The notes beneath the pieces are model-generated. The model searched no databases, had not been told where the DNA came from, and saw only the letters and a list, made by a program, of their open reading frames with translations. The translations under genes were made by a program, and so were the position numbers. Shown piece by piece: positions 1 through 6,791 of a DNA stretch of 13,042 bases. This stretch comes from Vulcanimicrobiota bacterium. Its GTDB lineage: Bacteria > Vulcanimicrobiota > Vulcanimicrobiia > Vulcanimicrobiales > Vulcanimicrobiaceae. The stretch spans positions 2,947-15,988 of the forward strand of contig JACRUB010000152.1 of assembly GCA_014305015.1 (NCBI GenBank). Reading direction: 5' to 3'. Each line of letters opens with the position of its first letter. The stretch's first letter is position 1.

Positions 1-4
1 GGGT

Positions 5-1471
5 GTGGGAATGGGTGTGGGCGGAGTCCTAACTGATTTTTCCGGCTATGATTTAAAGCCGGAGGTCCTTCGTCGTGTGCCCCGCGCACTGGCGCTGCGA
101 TACGACATTTTGTCCCTGGCGGCCGACGGAAATCTCTTGACCGTGGCGCTTGCGGACCCGGCTTCGGAGGATATCGTCGACCGGCTGCGGCTGGCGACCG
201 GAATGCAGGTGCGCACGGTTCAGGCGACCCGTGAATTCATTCGTGAGCAGCTGGAGGGCATATATCCGAGTAACGCTGCGCCCGCTCGGAAGGCCCTAAA
301 CCATTCGGATGAGGCGCCGGCAATTCGTACGCTGGATTGCATTCACGAACGTGCCGCCCTTGCGCACGCCTCGGATCTCCACGTTGAACCGACACGAAGC
401 GGCGGTCGCGTGCGGCAACGCATCGACGGCATCTTGCATGAGATCCAGGTGCTCGACGCGACTCTTTTTGCTCCAGTCGCTTCTCGCATAAAATTGCTGG
501 CCGGAATGGATATTGCGGATAAGCGGCAGCCTCAGGACGGCCGCTATACGATCGAAGCGCATGGACGATCGATCGACGCGCGTGTGTCTTCGATGCCGAC
601 GATCGCCGGCGAAAAACTTGTCGTCCGGCTCCTAAATCATCAAACGCAGATCCCGAGTCTCGAACATCTTGGGATGCCGCCCGGTTATCTGGAGACCTAT
701 CGGCGCATCATCCACGCACCGCACGGCTTCGTTGTCGTTTGCGGTCCGACCGGAAGCGGAAAGACCACTACGCTCTATGCCAGTCTTGCGGAGCGCAATC
801 TCGACACGCAAAACCTCTGTAGTGTAGAAGATCCCGTGGAAATACGAATTGGCGGCGTAGCGCAAGTGCAGGTCAATGCGCGCGCCGGCCTGACCTTCGC
901 ATCGGTGCTGCGGTCCTTTCTGCGACAAGATCCCAACGTGATCATGGTCGGGGAAATGCGCGACGCCGAAACAGCTGACGTCGCAGTCTCGGCGGCCTTA
1001 AGCGGTCAACTGGTCATGACGACCTTGCACAGTAACGACGCGGTGCGCACCTTAGACCGGCTTTTGGAACTCGGCGTGGAGCGACATTCTATTGCCTCCG
1101 CAATGACCGGCATCGTTGCCCAGCGGCTCGTCCGAGTACTGTGCCGTCACTGTCGTGTGCAGTCCGTCGTATCGCAAGCTGAGGCTCAGGACTTTGGTAT
1201 CGAGCCGGACCGCGTTGTATATGTACCGCGCGGATGCAAACGCTGCGATGGCACCGGATATCGCGGCCGCACCGGCATCTTCGAGTTTCTTTTCATCGAC
1301 GATCGCGTTCGTGATGCAATTGCCAGCGGCTCATCAACGGTGACAATCGGAACGCTGGCGCGTGAAGCCGGCTACAGCCACATGAGTGGCGACGGTCTCG
1401 GAAAAGCGTTTTCAGGAAATACGAGCCTCGATGAACTCCGCCGCGTGCTTTCGTTCGAACAAAGCCTATGA
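5..1471 (+). CDS. pilB: Type IV pilus extension ATPase PilB (GspE family), 5' end uncertain
   Basis: Hexameric secretion ATPase that powers pilus polymerisation from the cytoplasmic face of the inner membrane, acting on PilC. Residues about 10-88 resemble a single MshEN/GspE N-terminal domain. The ATPase core carries Walker A GPTGSGKTT (247-255), the Asp box EDPVE (275-279), Walker B VIMVGEMRDAET (312-323) and the His box TLHSNDA (340-346). Four cysteines in two CxxC pairs (C380/C383, C411/C414) form the zinc-binding tetracysteine motif typical of PilB/GspE and absent from PilT. The first possible start in frame is GTG at 5, with ATG at 11 as an alternative; the frame is open to the window edge, so the true start may lie upstream. 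At 488 residues it is shorter than the common PilB of about 560, through a reduced N-terminus. It overlaps pilT by ATGA. PilB is preferred over a type II secretion GspE because pilT and pilMNOPQ follow. Confidence 0.93.
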   Translation: MGMGVGGVLTDFSGYDLKPEVLRRVPRALALRYDILSLAADGNLLTVALADPASEDIVDRLRLATGMQVRTVQATREFIREQLEGIYPSNAAPARKALNHSDEAPAIRTLDCIHERAALAHASDLHVEPTRSGGRVRQRIDGILHEIQVLDATLFAPVASRIKLLAGMDIADKRQPQDGRYTIEAHGRSIDARVSSMPTIAGEKLVVRLLNHQTQIPSLEHLGMPPGYLETYRRIIHAPHGFVVVCGPTGSGKTTTLYASLAERNLDTQNLCSVEDPVEIRIGGVAQVQVNARAGLTFASVLRSFLRQDPNVIMVGEMRDAETADVAVSAALSGQLVMTTLHSNDAVRTLDRLLELGVERHSIASAMTGIVAQRLVRVLCRHCRVQSVVSQAEAQDFGIEPDRVVYVPRGCKRCDGTGYRGRTGIFEFLFIDDRVRDAIASGSSTVTIGTLAREAGYSHMSGDGLGKAFSGNTSLDELRRVLSFEQSL

Positions 1472-2547
1472 GTGATCTTCTTGTGCCGATGCGGCTGGCC
1501 GAACTTCTTCGGCTCGCGCGCTCGAAAAATGCATCAGACTTGCATGTTGCTCCGAACATGATGCCGGTGCTGCGTATCGATGGCCGTCTCGAGCAGTTCG
1601 GCCCCCGTACCTCGCATCATGAGTGTGCACTTGTTGCAGACGAGCTTCTTTCGGAGAGCGCGCGTCAACGGCTGGAAGAAGTGGGTGATGTCAGCATTGC
1701 GTATCGTGAACCGGAGCTCGGTTCATTTCGTATCCACGCATACCGTACGAGCGGCGGCGTTTCATTCGGGATGCGGCTCCTAGCTGCCTCGATTCCGACG
1801 CTGGAGTCGCTACATCTGCCGAGTGCCGTTGCGGCGTTTGCGCAACGGCAGAGCGGCCTCGTTCTTTTTGCCGGTCCGACCGGTAGCGGAAAAACTACTG
1901 CTCTTGCGGCGCTAATCGACCGGATTAACCGAAACGATGCGCGTCACATTATCACGATTGAAGACCCGATCGAATACGAACACAAAGCGCAGAAGTCCAT
2001 TGTTAGTCAACGTGAAGTCGGACGCGACGTGCGTAGTTTTGCAGATGCGCTCATAGGTGCGTTGCGTTCCGACCCCGATGTCGTTCTGGTTGGCGAGCTG
2101 CGCGACGCTGAGACGATGCGCGCAGCGATGACCGCTGCTGAAACAGGCCATCTTGTGTTCGCGACGCTCCACACGGGCGACTCGCCTCAAACGATCGACC
2201 GGATCATTGATGCGTTTCCGAGTGCAGCACAGACGCAAGTGCGTGTTCAACTTTCGCAGACACTGCTTGCTGTAGTCTGTTTGAGGCTTGTTCCGAGGCT
2301 CAGCGGTCCGGGGCGTCGAGCAGCGGCAGAAGTGCTTCTCGCCAACGATGCGGTGCGCAATCTCATTCGCGATCAGAAGACGCACCAAGTCCGCAACGTC
2401 ATCGCCACGGGTCGCCAGTCCGGTATGCAAACGCTTGAAGCGCATCTTTCGGAGCTCGTGATGCGCCGCGAAATCTCGTTGGAAGCTGCGCGAGCCGTCA
2501 CCGATCGGCCATCCGACGTACGTGTTTTGGAGCGCTCGGCAGGCTAA
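1468..2547 (+). CDS. pilT: Type IV pilus retraction ATPase PilT
   Basis: Cytoplasmic hexameric ATPase that depolymerises the pilus, giving twitching motility or retraction-driven DNA uptake. The protein has 359 residues, normal for PilT. It has a PAS-like N-terminal domain (about 1-100, with NASDLH at 21-26), Walker A GPTGSGKTT (136-144), Asp box EDPIEYEH (165-172), Walker B DVVLVGELRD (204-213) and His box TLHTGDS (233-239). A variant of the PilT signature AIRNLI is present as AVRNLI (295-300), which is diagnostic for retraction ATPases. It lacks the tetracysteine motif of PilB. The ATG overlaps the pilB stop as ATGA, and its own stop shares one base with the pilC start (TAATG). Its presence identifies the locus as a retractile T4P rather than a type II secretion system. 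Confidence 0.95.
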   Translation: MSDLLVPMRLAELLRLARSKNASDLHVAPNMMPVLRIDGRLEQFGPRTSHHECALVADELLSESARQRLEEVGDVSIAYREPELGSFRIHAYRTSGGVSFGMRLLAASIPTLESLHLPSAVAAFAQRQSGLVLFAGPTGSGKTTALAALIDRINRNDARHIITIEDPIEYEHKAQKSIVSQREVGRDVRSFADALIGALRSDPDVVLVGELRDAETMRAAMTAAETGHLVFATLHTGDSPQTIDRIIDAFPSAAQTQVRVQLSQTLLAVVCLRLVPRLSGPGRRAAAEVLLANDAVRNLIRDQKTHQVRNVIATGRQSGMQTLEAHLSELVMRREISLEAARAVTDRPSDVRVLERSAG

Positions 2548-3767
2548 TGGCATCGATCTATTATTACACGGCGCGTAACGCCGAGGGTGCTTTCGTGCGC
2601 GGCGCAATCGAAGCTGCGACGCACGGTACCGCGCTTGCCAGTCTCCGCACACGCGCTCTTTTCGTTACCTCGCTCGCGGCTGCCGGTTCAACGCGAGGAA
2701 TCATGGCATCGGCCATCCATCTTGGCCCCGTAAAGCACAGCTCGCTGGTCACGTTCTTTCGTTCGTTTGCAACGCTCATTTCAGCAGGCGTGACGCTGCG
2801 TCGAGCCCTACAGGTTACGATCGAACAATGCGCGGACGCTCGGCTGCGCGAGGCGTTGCGCGCAATTCTCTGCGACATCGAAGGCGGCGTCTCGCTCAGC
2901 GAAGCCATTTCGCGCCGCCCCAAAGAATTTTCGAAACTCTTCGTCGCGATGATTCGAGCTGGCGAAGTGGGCGGCGTCTTAGACGAGGTCTTAGAACGCC
3001 TGGCGACCTTCATGGAGCGGGATCGCACGACACGAAAACGCCTCACATCGGCCCTCACCTATCCGGGAATTGTTGCTGCCACGGCCGCTGTGTTGATTGT
3101 ATTCTTGTTGTCGTCGATCGTCCCGATGTTCGCCTCTTTGTACGACCAAATGCACGTCGAGTTGCCCGCGTCAACGACATTCTTGTTGGCCTTGGGAAAT
3201 AACTTGCGCAATGTACCCTTTTGGTTGCTCGGCGCTGCTTCGGCCTTAACATCAGGAATTTGTGCCGTGAAGTTGTTGCGGACGAAGCGGGGACGGCTAT
3301 TTTTGGATTCGCACAAGCTACGTATTCCGATTTTTGGTAGCTTGATGCGCAAGTCGGCTCTAGCAAGATTCGCGCGTATGCTTGGGAGTCTCCTAAAATC
3401 GGGTGTCGGGCTCGTCCTCGCGCTAGAAGTCGTAGCCGATGTTGTCGGCAATGCCGCATACGAACACAGCATCACCGGGGTGCGCCAGGCCCTTAGGGAG
3501 GGCGATCCGTTGGCGGACCCCCTCGCTGCGAGTGGATTGTACGATTCGCTTGTTATTCAAATGGTTCGCGTGGGTGAAGAGACGGGGTCTCTAGACGGCA
3601 TGTTGTTGCGCATCGCCGAGTACTACGAAGTCGACGTGGAGACTGCACTCAATACGCTCGGGTCGACATTGGAACCCGTTCTTATCGCCGGTCTCGGAGG
3701 GGTCGTCGGCTTTATCGTGTTCTCGATATTTATTCCACTGTATACATTGATTGGGAGCATCAAATGA
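2547..3767 (+). CDS. pilC: Type IV pilus inner-membrane platform protein PilC (GspF family)
   Basis: Polytopic inner-membrane protein that forms the base of the pilus and couples PilB/PilT motion to pilin insertion and removal. The 406 residues match the usual length. It shows the two-fold repeat of cytoplasmic GspF helical domains, each ending in a glycine-rich motif (GEVGGVLD at 139-146, GEETGSLD at 343-350). Membrane segments lie at about 173-195, 224-244 and 376-402. The first repeat contains LVTFFRSFATLISAGVTL (67-84), the typical GspF opening of the domain. The start codon shares one base with the pilT stop, and its stop overlaps the next start as ATGA. pilB-pilT-pilC in this order is a common T4P arrangement. 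Confidence 0.95.
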   Translation: MASIYYYTARNAEGAFVRGAIEAATHGTALASLRTRALFVTSLAAAGSTRGIMASAIHLGPVKHSSLVTFFRSFATLISAGVTLRRALQVTIEQCADARLREALRAILCDIEGGVSLSEAISRRPKEFSKLFVAMIRAGEVGGVLDEVLERLATFMERDRTTRKRLTSALTYPGIVAATAAVLIVFLLSSIVPMFASLYDQMHVELPASTTFLLALGNNLRNVPFWLLGAASALTSGICAVKLLRTKRGRLFLDSHKLRIPIFGSLMRKSALARFARMLGSLLKSGVGLVLALEVVADVVGNAAYEHSITGVRQALREGDPLADPLAASGLYDSLVIQMVRVGEETGSLDGMLLRIAEYYEVDVETALNTLGSTLEPVLIAGLGGVVGFIVFSIFIPLYTLIGSIK

Positions 3768-4474
3768 TTTCTTTGGATGTCGCGTTGGATTTTTGGTTGG
3801 CTGAGCGGTCTGCCGAAAATCGCGCAAGGCTTGTGTCAACCTATAGCTACCTGTGCTCGCGTGGAGCGCGCAAATTCCTGCGCCCCGGCCTTGAGCGCAG
3901 CGACTTGGAACAAGTGGCTGCAATTGGCTTACTCAAAGCGTGCGACCGGTATGATGCGAGCCTCGAAACACCGTTCGAGGCGTACGCATGGCTCTTTATC
4001 GTCGGTGAGTTGATGCATCACGTTCGGGACTTTGAGCGGCTTGTACGGCCACCGCGCAAGCTACGCATGCTCGAACGAAAATGTCAACAAACATCCGACA
4101 AGCTCACTCTTGCGCTGTCGCGGGCACCCAGCGACGATGAGTTGGCCCAGGCACTGGAGACCGACGTTCAAACGATTGCCGATTTGCGGCAGTGCCGGGC
4201 ACGGGCGATCACGGACTCGCTAGAAACACTGACGGCCCTCGGGCGGGAGCTGCGGGCACCCGCAGAAGTCGAGGTGCTGCTCGACGGTTTGCTCATAGAG
4301 GCGGCGCTCGAAGCGCTCAGTGAAACGGAACGTCATATCATTCTCGGCATCTACGCAAAAGGCTATAGCCAATTGGAGATCGCTCAGCGCCTCGGGTATT
4401 CGCAAAGGCATATTTCCCGGCTGCACAAGGCCGCACTTGAAAAAATGTTGCCGGTATGGGTCCAAAAGTCATGA
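3764..4474 (+). CDS. RNA polymerase sigma-70 family factor (SigB/SigF-like, regions 2-3-4)
   Basis: A 236-residue alternative sigma factor. Region 2 spans about 20-90, with DLEQVAAIGLLKACDRYD (47-64) matching the core-binding helix of group 3 sigmas. It runs into VGELMHHVRD (80-89) and VRPPRKLRMLE (94-104), a pattern typical of the SigB/SigF stress and sporulation group rather than of FliA. Region 3 is about 98-145. Region 4 (about 180-228) contains LSETERHIILGIYAKGYS and a helix-turn-helix at about 202-222. It lacks region 1.1, as expected for group 3. It is translationally coupled to pilC (ATGA) and sits just before the prepilin. A role in directing RNA polymerase to pilus promoters is inferred from position only. 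I see no anti-sigma or anti-anti-sigma gene in the window, so any control of its activity is unseen. It could have targets elsewhere. Confidence 0.88.
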   Translation: MISLDVALDFWLAERSAENRARLVSTYSYLCSRGARKFLRPGLERSDLEQVAAIGLLKACDRYDASLETPFEAYAWLFIVGELMHHVRDFERLVRPPRKLRMLERKCQQTSDKLTLALSRAPSDDELAQALETDVQTIADLRQCRARAITDSLETLTALGRELRAPAEVEVLLDGLLIEAALEALSETERHIILGIYAKGYSQLEIAQRLGYSQRHISRLHKAALEKMLPVWVQKS

Positions 4475-4523
4475 AATACGGGCACTTCCAGGCTTGCGAG
4501 AACACTCTTGCTGGGAGAAGGAC
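4475..4523 (+). promoter_or_regulatory. 49-base leader between sigma gene and prepilin gene, with strong ribosome binding site
   Basis: This is the largest real gap in the T4P part of the window. It ends in a purine-rich GGGAGAAGG (4513-4521) two bases before the prepilin ATG. The AGAAGG core suits efficient initiation and decides the start at 4524. It is the most natural place for an extra pilin promoter or a processing site. I find no good -35/-10 pair, no sigma-54 site with correct spacing and no stable hairpin, so promoter activity is only a possibility. Confidence 0.5.
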
Positions 4524-4982
4524 ATGAAATATCAACGCGGCTTCACCTTGATCGAATTGATGATCGTTGTTGCGATTATTGCGATCCTTGCGGGAATTCT
4601 AATTCCGAATTTCACGCATGCACGCGCACAAGCGCAAACGGCCGCATGCGAAGCGAATTTGCGCGAGATTGCAACTGCTTTTGAGCTCTATTACGCCGAC
4701 CTCCAAGTGTACCCGGCGGGGACGGGCGCCTCAATCGGCGCAAATGCATTGTACAGTGCGACGAGTAAAGTGAACTACCTCAACACGGTTCCCGAGGACC
4801 CGGCGTCCGCTCTTACCACTGATAAATACAGCTGGACTACTGTTGGTGGCTCGACTCCGAGTTATGTCATTACGTGTCCCGGAGTCCACGATCCATCGAC
4901 GCTCACGAAGATCAAAGGTGCTGCAACGACCGACACCAAGTTGACCTATGCCTCGGGTGCAGGACTCGCGACGGCGCCATAA
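4524..4982 (+). CDS. pilA: Type IV prepilin / pilin subunit with N-methylation-type leader
   Basis: Structural pilus subunit. It has a very short basic leader MKYQRG, then the prepilin signature FTLIELMIVVAIIAILAG: cleavage after Gly6, Phe at +1 and Glu at +5 of the mature chain. The mature protein is about 146 residues, with a hydrophobic N-terminal helix (7-29) continuing as an amphipathic helix to about 58 and a small C-terminal head. There are exactly two cysteines, C42 and C118, which could form a disulfide tying the helix to the head. The start was chosen for the leader and the strong GGGAGAAGG just upstream; the frame stays open back to 4320, but that part reads the sigma gene out of frame. 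It overlaps the next gene as TAATG. It may be the major pilin or a GspG-like minor one; no other pilin is in the window, so the symbol is tentative. Confidence 0.9.
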   Translation: MKYQRGFTLIELMIVVAIIAILAGILIPNFTHARAQAQTAACEANLREIATAFELYYADLQVYPAGTGASIGANALYSATSKVNYLNTVPEDPASALTTDKYSWTTVGGSTPSYVITCPGVHDPSTLTKIKGAATTDTKLTYASGAGLATAP

Positions 4983-5644
4983 TGTTCGATCCCATCAATG
5001 TGAGTCTGCAAGCAATTGCGCTTGGGCGTCCTTCTGCGTTCGCGCTAGTGTTCGTCGCGGGCGCAGCAACAAGTGTTGGCCCCTGCGCTGCGCCGCGGTT
5101 AATCGCAATTTCCGGTTTGAATGCAACTGGTGACAAGGGAGGAATGCGTGCCAACGCCGCGGCTTTTGTATCTGGCCTCATCGTCGCTTATGCATCGTTC
5201 GGTGTTTTTGCATCGCTGCTAGGGCGCGTGACCACGTTCTCGCATTGGATCTATATCGCGCTCGGTATGGGTCTGGCAGCGGGCGCAGTCGCGACATTAA
5301 CCTTTCGGCGCGGCGAGCATTCGCACGATGTGCGTGAGCCCACAAAAGCCTCGCCGGGTGCCGCCTTTCTCTTGGGTGGCTCGTTTGCCTTCGTCGTCTC
5401 GCCCTGCTGCACACCGCTGGTTGTTGGAATCCTCGCGTACTGTTCGCAAATACACAACGCGATGTACGGCGCGGGTTTATTGTCGGTTTTTGCCTTGGGA
5501 CATGCGGTCCCCATTGTTGCCCTCGCTAGTGGTACCGCTCTCATCTCGCGGGCCTTGCGGCGCTTGAATCTGGAGGAAGCGCTGCGGGTAGTCGGGGGCG
5601 CGCTCATGCTTGCGCTCTCTGGATACTATCTTTGCCTCGCGTAG
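4982..5644 (+). CDS. CcdA/DsbD-family thiol-disulfide transmembrane protein
   Basis: Polytopic membrane protein of 220 residues. Proteins of the CcdA/DsbD beta-domain family carry electrons from cytoplasmic thioredoxin across the membrane to extracytoplasmic thiols. Hydrophobic segments lie at about 18-45, 57-80, 88-107, 127-152, 160-182 and 200-219, consistent with six helices in two inverted halves. Each half opens with a cysteine-proline motif: VGPCAAP (C35) and SPCCTP (C142, C143), which correspond to the two redox cysteines of CcdA. The start is the ATG sharing a base with the prepilin stop (TAATG); an extension upstream would only read the pilin gene out of frame. No cytochrome c genes are nearby. 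The coupling to a two-cysteine pilin suggests disulfide handling of the pilin or of another pilus component, which is inference. Confidence 0.8.
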   Translation: MFDPINVSLQAIALGRPSAFALVFVAGAATSVGPCAAPRLIAISGLNATGDKGGMRANAAAFVSGLIVAYASFGVFASLLGRVTTFSHWIYIALGMGLAAGAVATLTFRRGEHSHDVREPTKASPGAAFLLGGSFAFVVSPCCTPLVVGILAYCSQIHNAMYGAGLLSVFALGHAVPIVALASGTALISRALRRLNLEEALRVVGGALMLALSGYYLCLA

Positions 5645-6177
5645 ATAGAATTCCAGTCTGGCGCCGGTTTTGCATCTCGCTCTCGGCTTGCGTGGTGTCG
5701 GCAATTCTCTTCCATGGGCATGTGGCGCTCGCACTTGTAACACGAGGTGATGACTTCCTGACTCGCGGCGACGTCGCGCTTGCGCGTTCCTATTATTTGC
5801 GCGCACTACGATTCGATCCCAACTTAGAAGCTGCCGCCGACCGTTTTGTGTTTTTCGGAATCCAACTTCGTACTCGCGAGTCATTGATTGAGAGTGCTCG
5901 CCTTGGGACCTCCTTTCTCACGACACATCAGGACAGTGGAATCATCTTGTCCGATCGTGCATTATGCTATCAGATGCTAAAAAGATACGATCTTGCAGCA
6001 TCTGATTTTGCGCTTGCGGCAAAGCGCTTGCATAGCCCGAAATATTTTACGTTTGCCGGCTGGGCGCGCTATCGAATGGGCGACCGCCGGACGGCCCGCC
6101 GCTTCTGGAGCGCGGCGCTTTCGATAGACCGTACCTATAGCCCGGCTCTTGGCGCGCTCAGAAAAACAGCCGGATGA
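5632..6177 (+). CDS. Secreted or membrane-anchored TPR protein, possible pilotin / pilus assembly factor
   Basis: A 181-residue protein with an N-terminal basic stretch and hydrophobic segment (about 12-34) ending in VALA, consistent with a signal peptide cleaved after about residue 34 or a membrane anchor. The rest is helical with tetratricopeptide-like repeats: about 40-74 (GDVALARSYYLRALRFDP) and 107-178 (MLKRYDLAASDFALAAKRL and MGDRRTARRFWSAAL). The start is a TTG inside the end of the CcdA-like gene, a 13-base overlap; it is chosen because later starts would remove the signal segment, and no good ribosome binding site is visible. It overlaps pilD as ATGA. TPR proteins such as PilF/PilW/Tgl help secretin assembly in other T4P systems. 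A similar role is possible here, but the sequence does not prove it and no convincing lipobox is seen. Confidence 0.72.
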   Translation: MPRVDRIPVWRRFCISLSACVVSAILFHGHVALALVTRGDDFLTRGDVALARSYYLRALRFDPNLEAAADRFVFFGIQLRTRESLIESARLGTSFLTTHQDSGIILSDRALCYQMLKRYDLAASDFALAAKRLHSPKYFTFAGWARYRMGDRRTARRFWSAALSIDRTYSPALGALRKTAG

Positions 6178-6791
6178 TACATTCTTTGTGGGTCGGCGTT
6201 ACGACCGTGGGCGCTATCGGCCTGTTTTCTGGCCTTGCGCGAAGTACGACGCTTCGCGGGAAGATCCAGTGCGAAAAAAGCTGGTCGTCGTCCATCGTTC
6301 ATGTTGTCGGCTTGGCGGTCGCCATTGCGGCAGCGCTCAGCATCAACAATGCTTACGCAGCAATTGCGGTCGGTGTACTCATTGCGGCGCTCTGCGTGAG
6401 CTTCGTAACTGACGTGCGGTACGGTCTGATCTTTGATGTAGTGACGATTCCGTGTGCACTGTTTTTAGGAACTTTTGCGTGGTTTGAAGGGACGCTCGTG
6501 CAGGCGCTCTGGGGCGGGGCTACGTGCGCGGCGATCATTCTGCTTATCTTCCTAATGAGTACTGGGCGCGGTATTGGGCTCGGTGATCTCAAGCTTGCCG
6601 CCTGCATAGGTTTGGCACTGGGAGTTCGGTACGGCGTCATCGCCGTAGGCTTAGCGTTCATCGCGGGCGGCGTGCATGGCACGGCGCTGCTCCTAACGCG
6701 ATGTGCAAAAAAGGGAGATGCGCTCCGGTTTGCGCCTTACCTCGCACTCGGCAGCGGCCTGGCGATCGTCGCTTCTTGGTTTGCGGTATGA
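6174..6791 (+). CDS. pilD: Prepilin peptidase, A24 catalytic domain only (PilD-like)
   Basis: Inner-membrane aspartyl protease that removes the prepilin leader after Gly. The 205-residue protein has several hydrophobic segments (about 5-22, 42-56, 60-78, 88-103, 110-128, 140-176, 187-203). Both catalytic aspartates are visible: D80 in VTDVRYGLI and D138 in the GLGDLKLAA motif (the GxGD signature). Near the C-terminus FAPYLALG (186-193) matches the conserved bacterial PilD segment. The cytoplasmic methyltransferase domain with its paired CxxC motifs, normal in PilD of about 280 residues, is missing; only a remnant-like LRGKIQC (27-33) stands where it would be. The start overlaps the TPR gene as ATGA. 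Its obvious substrate is the prepilin encoded at 4524-4982. Confidence 0.88.
   Translation: MIHSLWVGVTTVGAIGLFSGLARSTTLRGKIQCEKSWSSSIVHVVGLAVAIAAALSINNAYAAIAVGVLIAALCVSFVTDVRYGLIFDVVTIPCALFLGTFAWFEGTLVQALWGGATCAAIILLIFLMSTGRGIGLGDLKLAACIGLALGVRYGVIAVGLAFIAGGVHGTALLLTRCAKKGDALRFAPYLALGSGLAIVASWFAV

Noticed and set aside
1912..2652. Antisense open frame of 246 codons opposite pilT
   Set aside because: It is rich in Arg, Cys and His with no recognisable domain, and it lies opposite a clearly conserved gene. It is a codon-bias shadow.
4481..4500. Sigma-54-like promoter (GGCAC ... TTGC) before the prepilin gene
   Set aside because: The two elements are three bases further apart than the strict -24/-12 spacing of sigma-54 promoters allows.
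4320..4523. N-terminal extension of the prepilin reading frame into the sigma factor gene
   Set aside because: It reads sigma codons out of frame. The ATG at 4524 has a strong ribosome binding site and gives a perfect short prepilin leader.
4874..4981. N-terminal extension of the CcdA-like frame into the prepilin gene
   Set aside because: The extension is charged and low in hydrophobicity, unlike any CcdA N-terminus, and it overlaps a real gene. ATG 4982 fits the operon's overlap style.
5671..5691. Lipobox-like LSAC in the TPR protein
   Set aside because: The hydrophobic stretch before the Cys is only about six residues, and hydrophobicity continues after it to a VALA cleavage site. A normal signal peptide or anchor fits better.
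6701..6787. Upstream extension of pilM into pilD
   Set aside because: The added part reads pilD out of frame. ATG 6788 overlaps the pilD stop as ATGA and begins the actin-fold motif directly.
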